This document shows positions 1 through 13,554 of a DNA stretch of 64,000 nucleotides, piece by piece. Position 1 is the stretch's first letter, and each line of letters begins with the position of its first letter. Source of the stretch: Tetradesmus obliquus. Its lineage: Eukaryota > Chlorophyta > Chlorophyceae > Sphaeropleales > Scenedesmaceae. The translations under genes and the position numbers were made by a program. The stretch lies in assembly GCA_030272155.1 (NCBI GenBank), contig CP126195.1, forward strand, positions 1,347,001 to 1,411,000, read 5' to 3'. The notes below the pieces were generated by a model. The model worked only from the letters and a program-made list of their open reading frames with translations. It searched no databases and was not told the DNA's origin.

Positions 1-963
1 CAACACCTCTGCTACTATGTTTCGCCAAGTATGAGCTGAAGACATAAGGCGGGCACACACACGCCAACATCATGCTGCAGCGCCATCACCACCTGCAGTT
101 GCCAGCACGCTCTCGCTCTGCAGGGGCAAACCTGGAGCGGCGTGTGGGCTTGGCAGTGGTCTCTGCAAGTGCTGCCCAGTAGCGGCGAGGCAGGCTCTCC
201 ATCTCTGCAGCTGGCAGTGCTGCCAGCTCATCAGCAGAGAGGGACAGCTGCTGCTCAGACAGAGCCCATTCTCCAGAGTCCCAGCACTTGCGCACGCGAC
301 CAGCCTGCAAACAATTTCGAGTTGATGCAAGCAGCAGCCAGCCACGCAGGCGATTCGTCAACAATGAGAACGCGGCCACGACAGAGCACCAGAGCCTGTG
401 ACCACCATTTGAACAAACAACAGCTGTGCTTGTTGGTAGTTTGGACGTTTGCAGCTGGGGTCTAGTAGTCAGAAGGGGCATGTGTCGCGCAAGATTCTGC
501 ATGCTAGCTTTGAAAGCAAAGATATTTTCAACCAACGCCAGCACGCTACCCCGTTGGCGACCAAAAAGGACTGTGATGTGCGCACGCAAAGTTGAAATGT
601 AAAGAAATGATGTCAAAGCAGGCCATGTGCACAGGAACGCACCTTGGTGAAGGTGCGCCTGGGCGCAACCTCTGGCTCTGGTGCAGCCTCCTTGGCCAAG
701 CTCAGGGCCACCTGCGCCGCCTGGATACTCTTCAACGTTTGATCCCTGTTTAGGTACCCCTGCAGGACAGCCACAGCGGTGAGGTGAGCGGAGGTCACGG
801 AGATACTTGCCAGTCGGTTGCAGCAGCAGTGCCATATCTTCACCCACCAGGGTGGTCACATCCTTTGCCGCGCATACCAGCGCATCAAAGCAAGCATCTA
901 GGCTTGCATGCGCGGCGCGTTCCAGCTTCACGGGGCCTGGGCACTTGCACATGTTGGCTGGGC
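1..963 (-). CDS. Unrecognised protein-coding gene, fragment (three exons)
   Basis: Three consecutive exons can be joined on the minus strand. They are 963-848, 759-643 and 304 down to about 93, with GT-AG boundaries and matching phase (0/0). The middle exon encodes exactly 39 residues beginning GYLNRDQTLKSIQAAQ and ending RRTFTK. The last begins GRVRKCWDSGEWALSEQQ and is acidic/alanine-rich and probably helical (ADELAALPAAEMESLPRRYW). It either ends at a TGA at 86-88 or continues past a TGCAG/GTGGTG donor at about 93 and off the left edge. No start codon is certain; an ATG at about 951 lies in the first exon. I recognise no domain. The exon structure, codon bias and absence of low-complexity runs are why I believe it is real. 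Confidence 0.45.
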
Positions 964-3900
964 CTGAAGGAGCAGAGCTAGCAAACAAAGCCTTCGTGTT
1001 TAGAATTAGTTCTAGCTTATAAATCATTAGCGTCAATCTGCATGTGTTCGCTGCTACGCTGGAGGAAACCATAAAGGGGCAGGACGAGTGGTCTCGCGGG
1101 TTCAAAATTGTGACGTTCAGCCAGGCTGTAAAATGCATCAAATGATACTTATGTAAGACCTTATACTCCAGAAGGGTGGCGTAAGAGCAAAAGTCGACGT
1201 AGCACCGCAGGGCAAGGCGTCACTAGCCTGGACTGGACTCCAGTGGAGGGGGTACACTTGCAGCGAGTGATACTTGCAGCGTCTTCGCTTGTAGTGCTAT
1301 AAAATCAGCTGTACCAGATTAGAAACGTCTATTTGATTGCTGACTCCTGCAAGAGCGTACAATAGTCGCCTGCGCGGCCCAGGCACCTACAGCGGTACCT
1401 CTCTCAGAGTCTGCACACACGTGACAGCTGTGCAGGCACCTAATGTTGTGCAGCACAGCTGTGCAGCAGCAATGCCACGGCTAGCTGTCTTTGTGGCTTG
1501 TTTCAGTTGTGACATGGTTGAAATACTGTTTGCTTGCTATAGCCTGATAAACGCTGTTGGCAAAAAATTGTTGTTGTGACTTGAAGCACGCAGCTACTGA
1601 TCATCAGCCAATGGAGAATACGGCGTAGGTTCTTACTGAAGTCTATGAGCTTTATGTAGCTACATGCACACCAAGCCTAACAGGCACTTCTGCAGCACTA
1701 TATACTTTTGAATGGTCTGCAATGCAAGCCTGCAGCTGCATCGTGACGGTGCAGTGCATCTGCTTGCCACACCTGCTGTGTTTGTCACACACGCCGGACA
1801 GCAATTCTTCATTATGCAATACGTTTTAATGCCTTACATTTAAACAGGCTTGTTATTGCATGCATAGCAGCGAACCTTCCCAATGATACAAATTTAATCC
1901 AAGTGAAATGCAGGCAGAGTCGAATGAAACCATCCAACATACCTAGACAAACCTCCACACCAATGCAGAGGCACCTTGCCTGCAGCGTCAGATGCCAAGC
2001 TGTGGCAACTTCAGTGCGTCACGCATGAGTCAAACAGGGGTACCTGCAGCTGTCATAGGCAGAACATGAAAAGCATGCATGTGTGATGCATGCCGGTGGA
2101 CACGCGCTGAGCGGCCCAGATGTGAACAGCACAGGCAACTCAAAACCAGCTGCAGCAATGTTATTGCTGCCTTGCAAGGCTTGCATGTTGCATGATGGCG
2201 GCCCAGAAAGTGTTTCTGCCTTGATTGATGCGTCAAAAGTATCACAGATGCTCTGGAATGCACTAATGCAAACACCTTCAAACTATGATGTAGCCATGTG
2301 CGTCCCATGCCCGACACGGCTGTTGTTGCGTTATCAGCCTGACAAAATGACAGGCACACTGCCTTTGCAGAACCTTGCCCAGGAGGCTGAGGGATGAGCC
2401 TCTTTTGGGCTGCAAAGCAGGCAAGCCCAAACCCAGGTGCAAATCCCACAGCAAAATCCCACCGATGCACTAGGGCACAGGCAGGCAACCTGGCTGTGCC
2501 AAGGAGTTGCTGGTACACAAGGCAAACGTGCAGTAGCAAATTCATCACACATTCATGCAGGAGAAGAATCTCAGGAATGCTGCCTCTGGGGAGGCAGCAG
2601 AGACATACAGACGGGTTTGAGGCATGGAAGCAGACACGGTGCCCGCTGGCGCTGCCAACCCTGATGCAAATGACATGCAAAGCCACACCCCAAATGCAGA
2701 CATGCACGGCAGAACAGTCAAATCACACCATAATAATAATCGGCTGAGGATTAGAGGGCTGTGCAAGGTCTCACTGAGCCAAGGCTCCTAACCCACAGGC
2801 CGCATTGCACTGTCAGCGGCTGAGCAGGCCAGCTATGGGCCAACCACTCACTGACGGTGCATGGCTGCATAAAAAAGGCAACCAGCTCTCCTCAACAGGA
2901 AGCAACAGGAAGATGATGAAGGCATGGCACTGAGGCCCAGCCTATGAGGCAATGATATCACACTGGCACACGGTCTGGCACAATATGGCCCAGACATACA
3001 CATTGTGCTCAACACCCTAAGTCCTTGTGACTGACATAGCAGATGCAAAAGGCCTTGCAAGGACTTCGCATCAATTGAATGGAAACTGCACACACACAAA
3101 ATGCAAACACACACCCAGAGGTTTGAACAGTTTGACACATGTGCCAGCAGCACAGCAAAGCACTGTACTGCCGACAGTTTGAAGTACACGGCTGCCAGGT
3201 CAGCTGACCTGCAGCAAGCCAAACATACACCAGCATCACACCAAGACGCACACAGCTGCAGTGATGCCGTACACACCTGCAATGCAACCTGCTACAGTCC
3301 TTGCAAACCACCAAGACGACGAAGGGGACAGTAATGCTGCAGCACGTAAGTGGTTTACAATGCAAAGCTGAACTTGCAGTACGCACGCTGAGACCGCACG
3401 CATTGCAGCAGCAGCAGGACCCCAGGCCTGCAAGTTAACGATCCAAGTCTCTGCCACCTGCGTTGGCTACGCTGGCTGTGCTTGCACAGCCTGTGTAGCG
3501 GCTACAGGCCTGCTCTGCAGCTTGCCTGCAAACATGAATGCCTGACGCTGCTTGATACACTGCAGCTGTGGTTCATACTGAGAGGCTGCTGCCAGTGCAG
3601 CGCAAGCCTCTGGACACAGCTTAATGCAACACTCAACCAGCAGCTCCCCAGAATAAGCAGTACATGCTGGACAACACTGTAGCCAACCTCACAGCAGTGT
3701 TGCAGCAGAGCCTGACACGGTGGCACAATGGCGGTGCATGACATGCTGCAGCTGCAGCATAGCTGCAGCCAAGCATTAGTAGCCGCTCAGACCAAGAGAG
3801 GAACCGCTGCCAACATAGCAGTGTATGATGTTACAGCCACAGGGGGTTCGGGCCTGATAAGAACGCTGTCCAGCACAGGAGTGTGCAGCCTCCCGAGCTG

Positions 3901-4902
3901 TTTTGCAGGAAAGGCATTCAAGTGTGGTCAGCCCCAACACAAACTGGCTGACATGCTGAGCTACACTACCATACACGGAAGAATCACAACGTTCCCTGAG
4001 ATTCCAAGTTGATGCATCGACTCGCCGCTGTCCTGTGCTGTCTTCCCTGCAGCTGCGGCTGTTGCCTGCAACGCTGGAGCTGCATTGCCACGCGTTGCAC
4101 TGGCCATGCACTGCGCTGGCTCCAGAAGGGGCTTCAGTGGTCACTGCCGCCAGAGGTGCTGCTCCGCGCCAAAGCCTCCACACAGAAGCGGGATTGCCTT
4201 GCCTTCCACGTGCACAGCCTGCAGAGTTCTTCTTCGTAGTATCGGGGCTGGTGCTGCTGTGAGTCAGCTGCTGCAGCAGGCGCTGCTGCAGGCGACACAA
4301 CCTGCCCCTGGTCGCCAGGCGTATACTGCATGGTGATTGGCGCCTGCAAATAGGAAACAGTGACAAGATCAGCAGGTTTTGATTGAAAACATGCCAGCAA
4401 GTGTCTGGGCTGGAACTTTCGAGATGGCGACGTGACGCGGGTTATGGTCTTTGCTTCAGGACGGTGCCCAGCAAGCTTGCAGACACTTGCCTGTGGTCGC
4501 ATCACCACCCTGGACTGGCTTGCGCAGCGACTGCTGCGGGCAGGACTGATGCTGCGGGCGCAATGCATGGTGCCTTCTTGTTCTGAAGGTGTTCGATATC
4601 GAAGCTGAGGGGTCTATGCTGAGGCGATCTTCAGCGAGCTGATATAGGAGTTGAAATCGCTGCACGGTGTCCCGTGTGCAACTTTGACCAGGCAGGACAA
4701 CTACGTGCACATGACATGTTGCAGGTACAAACCGCCGGGCTCAAACCCTTTCAGAAGTCTGCCGATCTTATGCATAACCTTTTTCGCAGCAAAAACAGCA
4801 GTCTCAGGGGCATTACGGAACAGCGGTGGCAGTGAAACTGTGTTGCACTAGCAGGGACTAGCACCACTCTTCAAGGCTCCATTCCTGATCACAAACACCA
4901 CG
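964..4902. other. Intergenic stretch, no supportable gene
   Basis: About 3.9 kb without an exon chain I can defend. Several frames are open for 100-225 codons (for example 2030-2707 minus), but they are rich in Cys, His and Leu, have no conserved motif, and overlap equally long frames on the other strand. Short direct repeats of GCATGC- and CTGCAG-type words are common. The 5' exons of the gene at 1-963 and the promoter of the gene at 4903 should lie here, but I see no clear TATA box. Confidence 0.4.
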
Positions 4903-5158
4903 ATGCTGCTCTCATTCTCCAGATACATTCGTCGTAAGACGAAACCTCGCACATTCATGATGGCTGTTGCTGTGTTCTGCTTCAGCAACGTTGGTTTGAT
5001 ACTGCTGCACAAGCAACTAACTTCTCTTGGCAGCACAGACGAAGAAAAGAAGGACCTCGTCGCTTTGGATTTTAGAAAGGAAGGTTACGCTGCTGCAGAT
5101 GTTGAGTCACTGCTGAGGTGGGTAGGGGTTTGCTGGTTACCAGCGGGTGCGGCGGTGG

Positions 5159-5191
<33 letters not shown>

Positions 5192-5863
5192 CAGCTGACA
5201 GTGTTGTAAAAGCAGCGGCACAATATCTAACTCTGCATGTATCACAGTACCTGCATGCGACTTGAAAAGCAGCAGTGTCCACCGATCCCCCAGCATGCGC
5301 TTGCTGTCACTTGCATGTACACAGGGCATGCACAGGGCAGCATGCTGCAATGCACTCATTGCCACACTACAACTGTTGCACACCATAGTAATAACCCTGT
5401 CCTGCATGCGGCTGTCACATGCAGCAAATACGGGCCCGAAGGCCGCACAACATATGCTTTGTATGAAGCGCTGGACCTTGGAGTCTTCATGTGGAGCTAC
5501 GCAGCAGTACTGTCCATGATGCTTAGTGTAGCAGCAGCAGTGGCACCATTCGAGGTGCTGAAGCTGGCAAACCTACTGCCCTGGGCAGCAGCAGCTGCCG
5601 ATGCAGTGGAAAACAGCATAATTCTCGCCATGCTGGCAACATACCCGCAGCATGTTGCAGCATTGGCACCGCTCGCAGTGACTGCAAGTGCGGCCAAGTG
5701 GACGCTGCTGTCGCTTACCGCCAGTACTGTGGCAGGGCTCGGGTTCTACTGCCTGTACGCTGCAGCAAAGCAGGCTAGCAAGCCTAAGCAGCAGCAGCAG
5801 CGGCAGCAGGGGCAGCAGCAGCAGGGGCAGGCAGCTCGATCGCAGCGGAAGAAGCAGCGGTGA
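4903..5863 (+). CDS. Four-helix integral membrane protein, unknown function
   Basis: Two exons, 4903-5117 and 5425-5863, join in phase (AG/C restores a Ser codon) to give 217 residues. The intron begins GTGGGT and ends ACATGCAG, and contains a short (CTG)n run near 5160. Hydrophobic segments lie at about residues 18-35, 90-112, 118-142 and 152-181. A basic N-terminus (YIRRKTKPR) precedes the first, and a Gln/Lys/Arg-rich cytosol-like tail follows the last. Between helices is the motif LLPWAAAAADAVENSIILAM. A polar D-x-x-EN at the start of a helix resembles an uncharacterised family of small four-helix membrane proteins, but that is memory-based inference. The CAG-rich tail at 5788-5830 encodes poly-Gln. 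It lies head-to-tail upstream of the starch synthase gene. Confidence 0.7.
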
Positions 5864-6970
5864 CAGTGTGATGCTTGACCCCAGCAGCCGAGAATTGGGA
5901 TTGCAACCAAGCTTGCTCAGCGCCTGTGCTGTGGCAGGGACATGGTCCGAGCAGCAGCAGCAGCAGCAGGAGCAGGAGCACCACTATGGTGCCATGGGAA
6001 GTGAGTGCACAAGAGGTTTGTGCCCACCAGCCTGGGCATGCCTGGTGTGTACAGTGCTGCGCAGGATGCTGTGTCAGGGGATGTGCATGGCTGCTCATGC
6101 CTGCAAGTCATGTATACTTTGCAGCCGTGGCTGAGGCTTGCCGCCACAGTTGCCTCTGGGAATTCATATGGAAGATGGCGAAGGGTGGTGTGTGCTTGTG
6201 CAGGCGCCTGTTGAGCGCTTTTCACCCTTGTAGCTCGACAGGATGCTGCATTGCTTCGCATGAAGCAGCGCAGATGGCAGCATGGTGGTTGCCTTTTGCA
6301 GATGCAAGTTGCTGGGCTTACGCAGTGTGGATGCCTCTGCAGTCAGTTGCTGTCCTCTGCACAGCTTGCGCCGCAGGTTGGTTTGTGGGTTGCAAGGGGG
6401 ACGGAGTTCTGCCCAGGCAGGTTGAGTAAACCATGCTCTGGACATGATACGTCTCCACTGCTTTCACCAGTGATGTTCAGCAGGGCAGGAGTAGCCGACT
6501 CTCAGGGCCTCAAGCAGCAGGCGGGCTGGCCGTGTGCACCAGCACTGCTGAGCAGGCATGGCTGACGGTGCCAAGGGAAAGAGTGAGGCACGCGAGCACA
6601 GCCATTGGAAATTGAAGCCTGTGCAGTGACTTAAGCTGCAGCGAATCAAGATACAGGGGCAATAACCGCTTCTCACCGTGTTCCACGTCAACCAAGTAGG
6701 AACCTCCTTCGAGCTCCTTGTGTTATTAGGTTCAGTCTATGGAGTGGCCAACAGGCCGTGCGTATGCAGCTTTTATTGCATAGTTTTACTGCTCTGCTGA
6801 AATTCACTGACGTGCGTAAGCGTTGAAAGGAGCTGCTCAGCGAAACGCCTGTTCCGGGACGTTTCCGCACGTGGACGTGCAGCATGTAGCAATCGTTGAT
6901 ACAAATGTTTTATTAGAGCCCTTCTGGGTATAGGCTGTCACCCTCAGTGGCAGCAGCTACGGGCAGGGCC
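5864..6970. other. Intergenic region between membrane-protein gene and starch synthase
   Basis: About 1.1 kb with no exon chain I can support. It starts with a (CAG)n stretch near 5950-5970, which should be 3' UTR of the upstream gene. Open frames on both strands are Cys/Trp/Ala-rich shadows. The starch synthase promoter should be in the last few hundred bases; no convincing TATA motif was seen. Confidence 0.4.
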
Positions 6971-9514
6971 ATGCACACGCTGCAGAGCCCGCTTGCAGCA
7001 GCAAGCCGGCAATTGGCAGCGCAACATGCCACACCTCGTTGCTGCTGCAAGCCCAGGAGTATCAGTACTGCCCTTTCTACTTCTTCAGCAGGCTGTGCTG
7101 CTGTTTCAGCAGCACCATCTGTGCTGCTGCCAGTCAGTTGCCATTATGGTCAGCGCCATAAGCAACTGCAGCAGCGGCGCGGCCGCAGCACTGTACGCCG
7201 CGTAATGCAGCAGATGGTGAGTAGTAAAGGGCACCGACACTAGCTTTGCAGGAGTGTTCAGGGCGGCCAGTGGTGGACAGCAGCGTGCCTGGTCAGTGTC
7301 ATTGCTTTCACTTGGCATCAATCGCCTGCAGATCAATTCTGCAGCCTTCAGCAGCGTGCCATGGCCCCAGCACCATCCGCAGTACAGCATCTCGTTGTAA
7401 TTGCACACGCACAGTGCAACCGCTTGCAGGCATCCAGCATGTTCGCAGGAGGCTCTTGCGCGTCATCAACAAAGCAGCTGCCTGCGTCTGACTGCGCATC
7501 TATGCTCGCTGCTTCCCTGTCCCTCTGTCTGTCCTGCAGCAGGGTGTTGACATCAGCCATGCACTGCACCAGCAGAGCTTGCAGCAGCAGAGCCCTGCCT
7601 CGCTGCTGCCGCTGGTTGGCGGGCCAGGCGACATGCTTGTGGACGCAGTGGGCTCCTCACAAGCACTGTCAGTGCTGGTGCAGCAGCCTGTGTACCAGGT
7701 GGGTGGAAGGCCACAGCAAGCAGCTGTCCTGCCTTGCATGCAGCTTTCCTGCAAGCAGCAGCACTTGCAGCGCTTTCCTGCAAGCGGCGATGCATTTCCT
7801 GCAAGCATCCGCTTGCTGTGATGTAGCATCAGCTGTGCGCTCCGTGAGTTGGTTTGTGTGCGGCCTGACAAGTGTGGCCGTGCAACGCCAGCTTCAAGTA
7901 GCAGCTGGTACCTTTCAGCAGCAGTGGTGCATCTTCCAGGCTTTTGCATAGCAGCAGCAGCAACAGGGTCGTCAACCTATACGGCTGCACAGCTAGGGAT
8001 AAGGCATTTGTTCGTTTGTGCCGGCGAACACAGGTAGCCGTGGTAGCAATGCTGCAGCTGCGCTTTACGCGTGCACATGCGCAGTAGCACCTGTAGCAGC
8101 AGCATTTTGCAGCAGCAGCACTGAACAATACCCTGCCTCTGATGCACCTGCTGCTGCTGTTGTCTGTGCCAGGTGGTGGTGCAGTATAAGTCAGCGGGCC
8201 GGCCGCTGCATGATGCGCAGCGCGTGTGGGCACATGTGGGCCACTCAGGCTGGCAGTTCACTGAGGACCTGGAGCTGTTCAGGAGCCCACAGGACCCCAG
8301 CTGCTGGACAGGCATCTACAGGTGTGCAGCAGCAGCTGCAGCAGCAGCAGGCAGCAGGAGCAGGAGAGGGGCAGTGCCGCAGTGCCAGCACTGCTGCAGC
8401 AGCGCAGGGGACTGTTAGATGGTTGTGTTGTTCAGTGAGACTGTTGCTGGATGTACGTATGTTGGGGGCAGTCAAGCCGCACATGCAAGCCGAAGCAGCT
8501 TGCAGCGTCTTTGCACTGCCTTGGCTGACATGCATTGCACGCTGCACGCGCAGTCTCTGTGCGTGCGGCGTAACACTGTTTAGAGCGCGCACAGAGGTTG
8601 CCTGTTCATGCTAAGTAGCTGAGAGTGCTGCTAGTTGACACAGCTTGCATGCTGTACGCTGCTTGGGCACGTTGCTGCGCAGGCTGCAGGCGTGCCGGCT
8701 GGCCAACCCCTCTCACGTGGAGGTGCAGATGGTCTTCAAGGGCCAGATGCCTCAGGGGCACCAGCAGTGGGACAACAACGACGGCAACAACTGGCAGGTG
8801 CGGCGCTGATGTTAGCAGGCTGCCACTGGGGCAGTGGAAGCAGCATGTACACAGCAGCTGCCATTGCAGCATGCGTAAAGGCGGGGGCACCAGCAGTGGG
8901 ACAACAACGACGGCAACAACTGGCAGGTGCGGCTGCGCTGGAGCCGGTTTGCTGCCAGTGCGGCAAACGCAGCAGCAGCAGCAGCAGCAGCAGCAGCTAC
9001 AGGGTGACTTTGTGACAGTGAGGAAGGAGCAGCAGGTACAGCGGTGTTGTGCATGGGTCTGCAGGGTAGTGCGCGGGCCTGTCATATGCTTGCCGTTGCC
9101 GGCAGAAGCAACCGGCAGCAACCAGCATCCGCTCACTCAAGCTGCACAACAGGTCCCAGCATCCGCTCAATCAAGCAACGCTGCTGCTTCTGCTGCTGCT
9201 GCTGCTTTCACTGCTTCAGGTTGTTGCGGAGCTGTCCCACCACGAGGGCATGACGATGCCGCCTGAGGTGTCTCGCAGCTCCATCAGCGGCCTGCTGCTG
9301 CTGCTGCAGGTGCGCGGCAGATCTCAGCAGACGTTTGCTTGCAAGGATCAGCCTCACTGTTTTGTGTGTTCAAGAGCAACGTGTGGCTTGCTGCGCTCTT
9401 GCAAGTTTAAAAGGGGTGTGCTTGCTTCTGTCGCTGTTGCCGTTTGCTGTACTTCAGAGGGTTGCTTGCAGGATGACAACTCCCTGTTTTTGGTCGTCAC
9501 GCTGCTGCTGCTGG

Positions 9515-9550
<36 letters not shown>

Positions 9551-12190
9551 AGGCGTTCAAGCTGCAGGGCTTGCTGACTGGGCAGCAGGAGGAGCTGCTG
9601 CGCATCCTGGCCTGCCAGCATGACACGCGCCTGCTCAAGGCCTACGAGACGGTGAGGATGCTAAACTATCTGCTTTCCTGTTTTTGTTTCTATGGGAAAG
9701 AATTGGTTTGCTGCGGCTGCCAGCATGACACGCGCCTGCTCAAGGCCTAGGAGACGGTGTGTGTGATAAAGCTCTCGTGATGAAGCTTTGCACTGTGCTA
9801 TGCTGCGCTATGGCTTGCTTATGTGTATCATTTCTGCTACCTGCGCACGCTCCTGCACAACTTCAATCAGAGGGGTTCATACACTGTACACTGTTACTCA
9901 GAGTGTGCGACAAGTTCAAATGGCCCCTCTGCTCACACCGCTTTGCATGGTGTGCGTTGCAGGTGCGCGGGTGGGCGGATGATGCAGCGGCGGCTGGCAT
10001 GCTGCTGTCGCAAACAATGTACGCCAACAGGCCAGGCGTGCATGTGGTGCACGTGGCCAGCGAGATGGTGCCGATCGCCAAGGTGGGCAGCACGCGTTTT
10101 TGCTCAATGCAATGTATGCAGAGATGCGCTTCATGCAGTGTATAGGCGCACGCGGGGTGTGAGGCTGTCGGCAGCAGAGCTTAGGTTTTGTTGCTCTGGT
10201 GCTTACTTGTGCCCGCTACTGCTTCCTCTGTATGCTTGCCCCTAGGAGCTGCAGCTGAGTGCCTGCACTGTCGCCTGCTGGCTCCTGGCTTCCAAGCATT
10301 GCTGAGGCTGCTGCTGCACATGCTGATGCCGATGCTGCCTCGCTCACTGTCATTCTGGCAGGTTGGTGGGCTGGGTGACGTGGTGACCAGCCTTGCTCAA
10401 GATCGTTTGAACACTGCCTGACCCTGATGCTGCGGAAGTTGCTGCTGCCCATTGCTGGCTTTCCTGCAGGTTGGCGGGCTGGGTGATGTGGTGACCAGCC
10501 TGGCTGTCAAGCCTACAACACTGCTGACCGCTGCTCCTGCATATGCTGCTGCTGCCTCACTGACACTGGCAGGTGGACGGGCTGGGTGACGTGACCAGCC
10601 TTGCTTATGATCGTCTGAGCACTGCTTCCAACACTGCTGACGCTGCTGCTCCTGCAAATGCTGCTCTCTTGCTTTGTCATTCTGGCAGGTTGGTGGGCTG
10701 GGTGACGTGGTGACCAGCCTGGCCAAGGCCCACCAGGCCAGCGGCACACTGGTGGAGGTGATCATGCCCAAGTATGACTGCGCCAACTACAGGTGTGTGG
10801 GCTGCGCTGTTTGCACGTGTGTGTGTTGGCAGTGTTATGTCGCTTTGATGCCTTTCTGCTGGTCGCATGCTTCTGTCGACATAAGCAATCCGGCCTGCAT
10901 CGTCATTGCTGCTGCCCAGCGAGTGGGGCCTGTAGTACATACTTTGGGCTGGAGTTCCTGCAAGTGATTGCAGCTGTGATAGGTCCCTGTCGGGTGCCTG
11001 ATCTGGCCAGATTGTTCTGCTGGCCCAGCTCATGAAGAGTCCCTGCAAGGCGTTCCATGCACCGCTTTGCTGCTATACCTGCTCACATTCCTGCTGCCGG
11101 CTTGCCTGCTCACAAGTGCGCATGTGTTGTGTTTTATTACCTGCAGCGCCATCGACCGGCTGCGGCGGCTGACCTCCTTCCCTGTGCTGTGGGACGGCGA
11201 GGAGATCACTACGCATGCCTGGTGTGGCGTGGTGGAGGGGCTGCCCGTGTACCTGCTGGAGGCAGAGCAGCCAGCAGCCTTCTTCTGGCGCGGGCAGTTC
11301 TACGGCGAGGTGTGTGCTGTGCTTCTGCTGCTGCTGCTTACTGTCATGCGTGGCAGCAACGCAGCAGCATGTGGCATGTGTATTGTGGCACACAACCATT
11401 TGCGCTTCTTGGGCAAAAATGCAGAAGGAGCGGCTGCTGTGAAATTTTTGAGTTTTGGGGTTAAATTGGGTGGTGGTGGAGAGGGGCTGGTGGGATGCAG
11501 TGGTACTCATGCCGCCGCCGCCGCCGCCGCCGCTGCTGCTGCTGCTGCTGCCGCGCAGGCGGACGACTGTGAGCGCTACATGTTCTTCTCGCGCGCCGCG
11601 CTGGAGTTCCTGCTGGTCATGGACAGGCAGCCTGACGTGCTGCACCTGCACGACTGGCAGAGCGCGCTCGTGGTGCGTGTGTGTGGCGCCTGCGCATTAG
11701 ATGCTTGTTGATGTGTGTCAACGGGGGTCCTCAGCAGAGTTGGCTTGCCAGCACAGGTGCTCACGCACTGCTGCAGGAAGGATGTTGCAGGAAGCCAGTC
11801 GTCTGTTCTCCTACTGATGCTACATCTAGCAGCTGCCGCATGCTGCTGACAACAAGTGGCCGTCTGTTGTCCTGCAGGCGCCGCTGCTGCAGCATGAGTA
11901 CCGCGCGAGAGGGCTGACCCGGCCGCGCTCCCTGCTGACCATCCACAACATAGCATTCCAGGTGCGTACTGGCACTGCATGTGGTAACCAGGCAGCAACA
12001 CGAAGCTGGTTGCTGGGTGGCTCACACCACACCCTGCCGTCACTGCGCATGCAATGCTGCTGCACCTGCGTTGATGCTACGGCCACTGGCAGGTAGTCTC
12101 AAGTGGGTCCTGGCACCTTGTGACGACAACACCGTAGCTTAGCCTGAACTGGATTTGCTGCAGGGCTGCAGCCTGCTCTGCGCGTCTGCA

Positions 12191-12241
<51 letters not shown>

Positions 12242-12343
12242 ACCGTGTCACCTGCAGGGCTGGATGTCGCCTGACATGCTGGTCAAGGCTGGGCTGCAGC
12301 CTGCTATTTGCTCCCGCACACAACACTGGTGCTGCTGCTGCTG

Positions 12344-12381
<38 letters not shown>

Positions 12382-12697
12382 ACCCTGTCCACTGCAGGGC
12401 TGGATGTCGCCCGACATGCTGGCCAAGGCTGGGCTGCAGCCTGCTCTGCGCTTCTGCACTCAACACTGCTGCTCCTGCTGCTGCTGCTGCTGCTACCCTG
12501 TCCACTGCAGGGCTGGATGTCGCCCGACATGCTGGCCAAGGCTGGGCTGCAGCCTGCTCTGCGCTTCTGCACTCAACACTGCTGCTCCTGCTGCTGCTGC
12601 TGCTGCTACCCTGTCCACTGCAGGGCTGGATGTCGCCCGACATGCTGGCCAAGGCTGGGCTGCAGCCTGCTCTGCGCTTCTGCACTCAACACTGCTG

Positions 12698-12732
<35 letters not shown>

Positions 12733-13519
12733 ACCCTGTCCACTGCAGGGCTGGATGTCGCCTGACATGCTGGCCAAGGCTGGGCTGCAGCCTGCTGCTT
12801 TATTTTCTCACCTGAAACTGCTGACCACTGCTCCTGCTCTGCTGCTGCTCTGCTGCTGCTGCTGCTGCTGTATCTACTGCAGGGCTGGATGTCGCCTGAC
12901 ATGCTGGCCAAGGCTGGCTGCAGCCTGCTCTGCGCGTCTGCACCCAAACCTGCTGCTGCTGCTGCTGCTGCTGCTGTGCCATCCGCAGGGCTGGATGTCG
13001 CCTGACATGCTGGCCAAGGCCGGGCTGCAGCCGGAGGCGCTGGCGCAGCCGCACCTCATGCTGGACGACAGCAGGCCGGGCTTCTGGCACGGCCGGCACG
13101 ACGTATCGCTGATGCGTGAGTGGCAAAAACATGCGGCGGCTGGTGTGGCTGTTGTGCACAGCTGTGCTGGGCAAATGTGCCGGGCGAGGGCTGGGGATTT
13201 GAGAGGCGCTCAGGCAGTGTGCAAATGTTGCAATTGCTGTGCGCAGCTGAAGATGCCCGCAGGGGCAGCGCTTGCGGGCATGGCAGTGGCTTGCATGGAC
13301 GTTTCCTGCATGGTAGCAGGGCGACCAGCGCTAGGCACTCCAGAGAATTGCTGGAAGTGTCCCTCATGCGGTGCTTGCTGCTGCTGCCTCCTGTGTTGAC
13401 TTGACCTGCTGCAGGCGGTGGCGTGGTGTTTGCTGACAAGGTGACCACAGTATCGCCCACCTACGCGCAGGAGGTGTATAAGCCAGAGTTTGGCTTCGGC
13501 ATGCAGGTGAGCCTTGCTG

Positions 13520-13554
<35 letters not shown>

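Noticed and set aside
86-1141. Single 351-codon minus-strand frame
   Set aside because: Parts of it are real exons, but the middle part is out of frame with the better coding segment 759-643, so it is an exon chain rather than one frame.
2030-2707. 225-codon minus-strand frame
   Set aside because: Cys/His/Leu-rich without motif, starts on a non-conserved codon context, and overlaps equally long plus-strand frames.
8625-9266. 213-codon plus-strand frame over the starch synthase CBM exon
   Set aside because: Different frame from the exon that gives the starch-binding module; reads through introns and CAG tracts.
12308-13399. 363-codon Leu/Cys-rich open frame
   Set aside because: Translation of CTG runs and repeated intron units; the starch synthase exon inside it is read in another frame.
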